Source: Candidatus Omnitrophota bacterium (GTDB taxonomy: Bacteria > Omnitrophota > Gorgyraeia > Gygaellales > Profunditerraquicolaceae). From it: DNA of 10,371 bases. The translations under genes and the position numbers were made by a program. This document shows, piece after piece, positions 6,826-10,371 of the stretch (its first letter is position 1; each line of letters starts with the position of its first letter). Under the pieces are notes generated by a model. The model was not told the origin of the DNA and made no database searches. It saw only the letters and a program-made list of their open reading frames with translations. The DNA is taken from NCBI GenBank assembly GCA_028710845.1, contig JAQTTI010000032.1:1-10371 (forward strand), read 5' to 3'.

Positions 6826-6876
6826 TCCTCCTTGAGTTTATCCAGAAAAATCCTTGCCAGCTTTAGCGGGCAAGGG
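6826..6876 (-). repeat. Tandem repeat unit, coaE-proximal copy
   Basis: This 51-nt unit is the first copy in the direction of transcription. It begins inside the last codons of coaE and includes the coaE stop. On the minus strand it has a larger hairpin, TTTTT, then CTGGATAAACTCAAGGAGGA. Compared with the other copy it differs by a 1-nt indel, several substitutions and a longer hairpin loop. The 13-mer AACTCAAGGAGGA is identical in both. Its Shine-Dalgarno core serves no visible gene. Confidence 0.7.
6846..6875 (-). terminator. Possible weak intrinsic terminator or attenuator between coaE and rho
   Basis: On the minus strand a 7-bp stem (plus-strand CCTTGCC at 6852-6858 with GGCAAGG at 6869-6875) can extend by two inner G-C pairs past one mismatch to close a four-base loop. 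One A and then five T follow. The stem overlaps the coaE stop codon. The short stem and short U-tract make it a weak terminator at best. It could act as an attenuator in the rho leader, or simply be part of the repeat. Confidence 0.4.
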
Positions 6877-7465
6877 CCCTCTTTATTCCGGAAACCTGTT
6901 TCCGTGTTTTACCGATATTACCGCTGTTATCTATAATAAAATCCGCAAAACGCAACTTTTCGCTTTGGGGAATCTGGGATTTCATCCTCGAAAGGATATC
7001 TTGCCTTGTAAAACGCTTATTTTTGGATTTACGTTCAATGCTCCGGGATTTTCCGGCATTTACAACCACTAACTTATCAATGACTTTTTCTAAACCGGTT
7101 TCTAGGATTAAAGCCGCATCTAAAATTATAAGACTTTTATCGCAATTCCTGATCCTGCTTTTAATCTCCCGTATTAATACCGGGTGCAAAATTTTATTAA
7201 GCCTAAAAAGCCTGGCTTTATCCGCAAAAACAACTTTGGCTAATCTTTTCCGGCTGATCTTGTTTCTTTCCAGTATTGCCCTGCCGAAAGACTTAATGAT
7301 TTTCTGATAAATTCCCCGGTCTTTGTTTAACAGCCTGCGGGCAAAAAGGTCGGCGTCAATTAAAAAAGCGTCTTTGGTTTTAAACATCCTGGCTACCGTG
7401 CTTTTTCCCGAGCCGATATTACCGGTAATGCCTAAAACTATTTTAACTGGCTTTTGCTTTTGCAT
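6863..7465 (-). CDS. coaE: Dephospho-CoA kinase
   Basis: CoaE phosphorylates the 3'-hydroxyl of dephospho-CoA with ATP, the last step of coenzyme A synthesis. The 200-residue P-loop kinase shows GITGNIGSGKST (12-23), the DAD near 37-39 that helps hold the substrate, LHP (93-95), DAALILETG (116-124) as the substrate-facing segment, the lid-region arginines around SRMKSQIP (159-166), and ADFIIDNSG (174-182). Length and order are typical. The ATG at 7465 lies 23 nt inside glgA with only weak purine content upstream, so it is probably read by coupling. The last residues (RALAR) are encoded by the beginning of a repeat unit that contains the stop codon. The frame after the stop stays open through both repeat copies into rho. 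polA-coaE proximity is common in bacteria; here glgA lies between them. Confidence 0.95.
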   Translation of the reverse strand: MQKQKPVKIVLGITGNIGSGKSTVARMFKTKDAFLIDADLFARRLLNKDRGIYQKIIKSFGRAILERNKISRKRLAKVVFADKARLFRLNKILHPVLIREIKSRIRNCDKSLIILDAALILETGLEKVIDKLVVVNAGKSRSIERKSKNKRFTRQDILSRMKSQIPQSEKLRFADFIIDNSGNIGKTRKQVSGIKRALAR

Positions 7466-8831
7466 ACAACTTTATATATTTATCCGCCGAAACCATCCAG
7501 GAAAAATTGCATTTCATCGCATTTTTAACCAGGGATTCCCATTCGGCTTTATCCTTAAATACAGAAACGGCTTTTACCACCATTTTCAGCAGTTTATCTT
7601 TCGAGTATTCACTGAATAAAAAACCGTTCTTACTATTGATCGTATCGCTTAAACCTCCTGTTTTAAATACCAGGGGAATAGTGCCGTAATGCAGGCTGAT
7701 TAATTGGCCTAACCCGCAAGGCTCATACTTAGAAGGCATAAGAAACATGTCGCTTCCGGCGTAAATCTTATGGGCCAGAGATTCATCAAACCTCAAATTT
7801 AAGGAAATACAGCCGGGATATTTATCTGACATTTTTTTAAGGATCTGGTGGTATTTTAAATCACCGGTCCCCAATATAACCAGCTGTAAATTCATTTTGC
7901 CAAGCTTATCGATGATTTCAACCAGTATATCGAAACCCTTCTGTTCGGCCAAACGCGAAACTATACCTAGAACAGGTATTCCCCTGTTAACCGGCAGGCC
8001 GCAGGTTCTTTGCAGGTCCTCTTTATCCAAAGCCTTATTCTCCGGGTTTTCGCAGGTAAAGTTGTGCAGGATAAATTTATCTGATCCCGGGTCCCAAACG
8101 GAATAGTCAAGACCGTTTAGTATTCCGCTTAAAACGCTTTTTCTTTCTTTAAGAAGCCCTTCCAATCCAAAACCAAACTCTTTTTCCTGGATCTCTTTGG
8201 CATATGTCGGACTTACCGTATTAATAAAATCCGAAAATATTATGCCGCCTTTAAGCAAATTGATTTTGCCGTAAAATTCCAGCCCGTTAATATCAAAAAG
8301 CTCATTCTTAAGGCCCAGCTTGGGAAATTCTTTTTTGTCGAATATCCCCTGGTAGCCGATATTGTGGATAGTCAGAATACACTTCATTTTTTTATAAAAA
8401 GCGCTGCCAGAATATTTTTCTTTAAGATAAACGGGGACAAGACTGTTCTGCCAATCATGCAGATGCAGGATGTCGGCGTTAAAGTTTATTTCTTTCAATA
8501 ACCCAATCGCCCTCCGGCAAAAATAGGAAAACCTCTCCAGGTTATCCGGATAATCACCGAACTTATCGCCATAAAGGCCGTCCCGGTTAAAATAAAGCTT
8601 ATTTTCGATAAAATATACTTTTATATTCTTTCCGATAACGGAAAAAGATATATCCTCGGTTATTTTATTGATTTTTAATCTGGTTTCGCCGATGCATTTA
8701 TAACCAGGCATGATAATAATCACCTCTTGGCCGCTATATTCAAGCGCAAGAGGCAAACTCCCCGCAACATCGGCCAACCCGCCGGTCTTGGCAAAAGGCA
8801 GGACTTCGGAAGCCATCATAGCAATTTTCAT
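7443..8831 (-). CDS. glgA: Glycogen synthase (ADP-glucose type, GT5)
   Basis: GlgA extends alpha-1,4-glucan chains from a nucleotide sugar, normally ADP-glucose in bacteria, for carbon storage. The 462 residues form two Rossmann domains. The first has the acceptor/donor loop KTGGLADVAGSLP (15-27), HDW (125-127), and TIHNIGYQG (154-162). The second has VSRLAEQKG (291-299, Arg and Lys for the nucleotide diphosphate), KYEPCGLGQ (368-376, catalytic Glu370) and TGGLSDT (391-397). All expected residues are present. It starts at an ATG sharing ATGA with the polA stop, with AGAGG 7 nt upstream, and ends 23 nt inside coaE. No other glycogen gene (glgB, glgC, glgP) is in the window, so its embedding between polA and coaE is notable. 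Donor specificity cannot be read from sequence alone. Confidence 0.96.
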   Translation of the reverse strand: MKIAMMASEVLPFAKTGGLADVAGSLPLALEYSGQEVIIIMPGYKCIGETRLKINKITEDISFSVIGKNIKVYFIENKLYFNRDGLYGDKFGDYPDNLERFSYFCRRAIGLLKEINFNADILHLHDWQNSLVPVYLKEKYSGSAFYKKMKCILTIHNIGYQGIFDKKEFPKLGLKNELFDINGLEFYGKINLLKGGIIFSDFINTVSPTYAKEIQEKEFGFGLEGLLKERKSVLSGILNGLDYSVWDPGSDKFILHNFTCENPENKALDKEDLQRTCGLPVNRGIPVLGIVSRLAEQKGFDILVEIIDKLGKMNLQLVILGTGDLKYHQILKKMSDKYPGCISLNLRFDESLAHKIYAGSDMFLMPSKYEPCGLGQLISLHYGTIPLVFKTGGLSDTINSKNGFLFSEYSKDKLLKMVVKAVSVFKDKAEWESLVKNAMKCNFSWMVSADKYIKLYAKAKAS

Positions 8832-10371
8832 TTACAAACCTCTTTTACGGCTTTAAAACTTTTCATTTCCATCCAGTTAGACCCTTTTTTAATATCCACT
8901 TTTATCGGCACATCAAGCTCGGCAACATTTTCCATTTTATCTTTTACCAAACAATAAAGCGAATTCAATTCAACCAAAGGCAGTTCAAAAACCAGCTCAT
9001 CATGAATCTGTAAGATCATCTTAGCTTCCAGGTTTTTAAGCCGGATCTGTTCGGATATATCTATCATGGCCAGCTTGATTAAATCGCTGGCTGTTCCCTG
9101 AATAGGCGTATTAACCGCCTGACGCTGGGAGAATTGCCTGATCCCCATATTTTTATTATTAATTTCAGGGATATAGCGCCTTCTTCCGAAAAGAGTAGTG
9201 ACAAAACCCTGCTCTTCTGCTTTTTTTACCTGTGATTCTATATAGTCTCTTACTTTTGAATAGCGGAGGAAATAAGCATCGATAAAATTCTGGGCCTCTT
9301 TCACCGGAATTTCCAGGTCTTTACTTAAGCCAAATGCGCTTTGGCCGTAAACAATCCCGAAATTGACTCTTTTAGCCACCTCACGCATATTATCGCTGAC
9401 CTCTTCTTCGCTGACATTATAGATCAAAGAAGCAGTCAAGCGGTGTATATCCTGGTTCGCCTTAAAAGCATCGATAAGTGTTTTATCCTGCGACAGATGG
9501 GCAAGCACCCTGAGTTCTATTTGCGAATAATCGCAGGAGAGTAAACAAGTGTTTTTGCCCGAAGAAATAATCGCCTGCCTGATCCTGCTTCCAATATCCG
9601 TTTTTATAGGGATATTCTGTAAATTAGGGTTACTTGAACTAAGCCTTCCGGTCTCGGTGCCGGTTTGGTTAAATGAAGTATGCACCCTTCCTGTCTTGAG
9701 GTCAACTAACTTGGGCAAAGCATCCAGGTAAGTGTTTTTTAGCTTGGTTAACTGGCGGTATTCAAGTAAATATGCCGGCAGCTTATGTTTATCCTGCAGC
9801 CTTTTTAAAACTTCTTCGTCGGTAGAAAAACCTGTTTTGGTTTTTTTAACTACCGGCAGCTTCAGTTTCTCAAATAAAACTTGGCCTAACTGTTTAGGCG
9901 AATTGATGTTAAATTGGGTCCCGGCTTCTTCGTAAATATTCTCAATTAATTTTATCAGCCTTTTTTCTAGGTCTTGGGAAAGGCCTTTTAATAATTTTAA
10001 ATCCAATTTTATTCCGTCAATTTCCATCTGGGCCAAAACCTGGACCAAGGGCATTTCAAGTTCGGAAAATAATTTCATTAAGCCCTTTTCCTCCAGGGCA
10101 TTATTCAATACGGGTTTTAACTTTAGAAGCAAAGCCAGCTCATCTTTTGATCCTAAGCTGTCTTTCCTGATAAATTGGCCCAAATTTTCAAGAGCTAAAT
10201 CAATAAGGCCGTAGCCTGCCCTGGAAGGATTCAAAAGGTAAGCCGCAATCATGGTATCAAAATAAATCCCGTTTAAAACGATACCTTCCTTAGAAAGAGA
10301 GACCTTTAACTTCTTAAGGTCGTGGCCTATTTTTTTAACTCTTTCATCGGCTAAAATTTCAGCCATTTCTT
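8828..10371 (-). CDS. polA: DNA polymerase I, 5' part missing
   Basis: PolI fills gaps and replaces RNA primers during replication and repair. The visible 514 codons cover the end of the 3'-5' exonuclease domain and the whole polymerase domain; the 5' nuclease domain of a roughly 900-residue protein lies beyond the edge. The Met at 10366 is internal, since the frame continues to the window end. Numbered from that Met, motif A is CDYSQIELR (278-286, Asp279), motif B keeps Arg328, Lys332, Phe336 and Tyr340, and motif C is QIHDELVFE (453-461, Asp456). Phe336 matches E. coli Phe762. The exonuclease remnant is shortened and has Leu where E. coli has Asp424, and Leu for Tyr497, so proofreading is probably lost, as in Taq and Bacillus PolI. 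The stop overlaps glgA as ATGA. Confidence 0.97.
   Translation of the reverse strand, partial: EMAEILADERVKKIGHDLKKLKVSLSKEGIVLNGIYFDTMIAAYLLNPSRAGYGLIDLALENLGQFIRKDSLGSKDELALLLKLKPVLNNALEEKGLMKLFSELEMPLVQVLAQMEIDGIKLDLKLLKGLSQDLEKRLIKLIENIYEEAGTQFNINSPKQLGQVLFEKLKLPVVKKTKTGFSTDEEVLKRLQDKHKLPAYLLEYRQLTKLKNTYLDALPKLVDLKTGRVHTSFNQTGTETGRLSSSNPNLQNIPIKTDIGSRIRQAIISSGKNTCLLSCDYSQIELRVLAHLSQDKTLIDAFKANQDIHRLTASLIYNVSEEEVSDNMREVAKRVNFGIVYGQSAFGLSKDLEIPVKEAQNFIDAYFLRYSKVRDYIESQVKKAEEQGFVTTLFGRRRYIPEINNKNMGIRQFSQRQAVNTPIQGTASDLIKLAMIDISEQIRLKNLEAKMILQIHDELVFELPLVELNSLYCLVKDKMENVAELDVPIKVDIKKGSNWMEMKSFKAVKEVCK
8839..8843 (-). promoter_or_regulatory. Ribosome binding site of glgA
   Basis: AGAGG on the minus strand, inside the last codons of polA, lies 7 nt before the glgA ATG and supports that start. 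Confidence 0.55.

Noticed and set aside
6784..6876. CRISPR array
   Set aside because: There are only two copies, directly adjacent and without spacers, with diverged hairpins; no cas gene is nearby.
10364..10366. ATG at 10366 as the start of a short polymerase
   Set aside because: The frame stays open to the window edge and the Met falls inside the exonuclease domain, so the gene is simply cut by the window.

Overview
This window is a dense block of eleven housekeeping and biosynthesis genes, all on the minus strand, so transcription runs from high to low coordinates. In that order they are polA (5' part missing), glgA, coaE, rho, rpmE, prfA, prmC, murA, trpG, trpD and trpC (3' part missing). 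No tRNA, rRNA, CRISPR array, transposase or phage gene is visible. The longer plus-strand open frames are antisense shadows of these genes.

The organism is a bacterium that makes peptidoglycan (murA with the catalytic Cys), stores alpha-glucan (glgA) and makes its own tryptophan. The polA/coaE/rho/rpmE/prfA/prmC/murA order and the moderate-GC codon use recall uncultured PVC-type bacteria such as Candidatus Omnitrophota. That placement rests on memory of gene order, not on a search, and I hold it at about even odds.

Layout: (1) 7443-10371 holds DNA polymerase I, glycogen synthase and dephospho-CoA kinase, joined by a 4-nt overlap (polA/glgA) and a 23-nt overlap (glgA/coaE). (2) 6781-6862, the longest non-coding gap (82 nt), is mostly two copies of an imperfect tandem repeat. 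Each copy carries a hairpin, a short U-tract and a perfect Shine-Dalgarno core, and the second copy provides the rho ribosome binding site. (3) 3428-6780 is an information-processing cluster: Rho, ribosomal protein bL31, release factor RF1 and PrmC, the methyltransferase that modifies the RF1 GGQ glutamine. (4) 2173-3435 is murA. (5) 1-2176 is a tryptophan segment, trpG-trpD-trpC, whose first gene starts inside the murA stop codon (ATGA); trpE is not present.

Nearly every junction is an overlap or a gap of a few nucleotides, which suggests one or two long transcripts with translational coupling. The coaE-rho gap is the only obvious place for a transcriptional break. No wholly new system is apparent. 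The points most worth a second look are the repeat/hairpin leader of rho, a changed Rho Walker A loop (Tyr where E. coli has Lys181), a PolI proofreading domain that has lost key residues, a substitution in the MurA substrate loop, and the displaced trpE.
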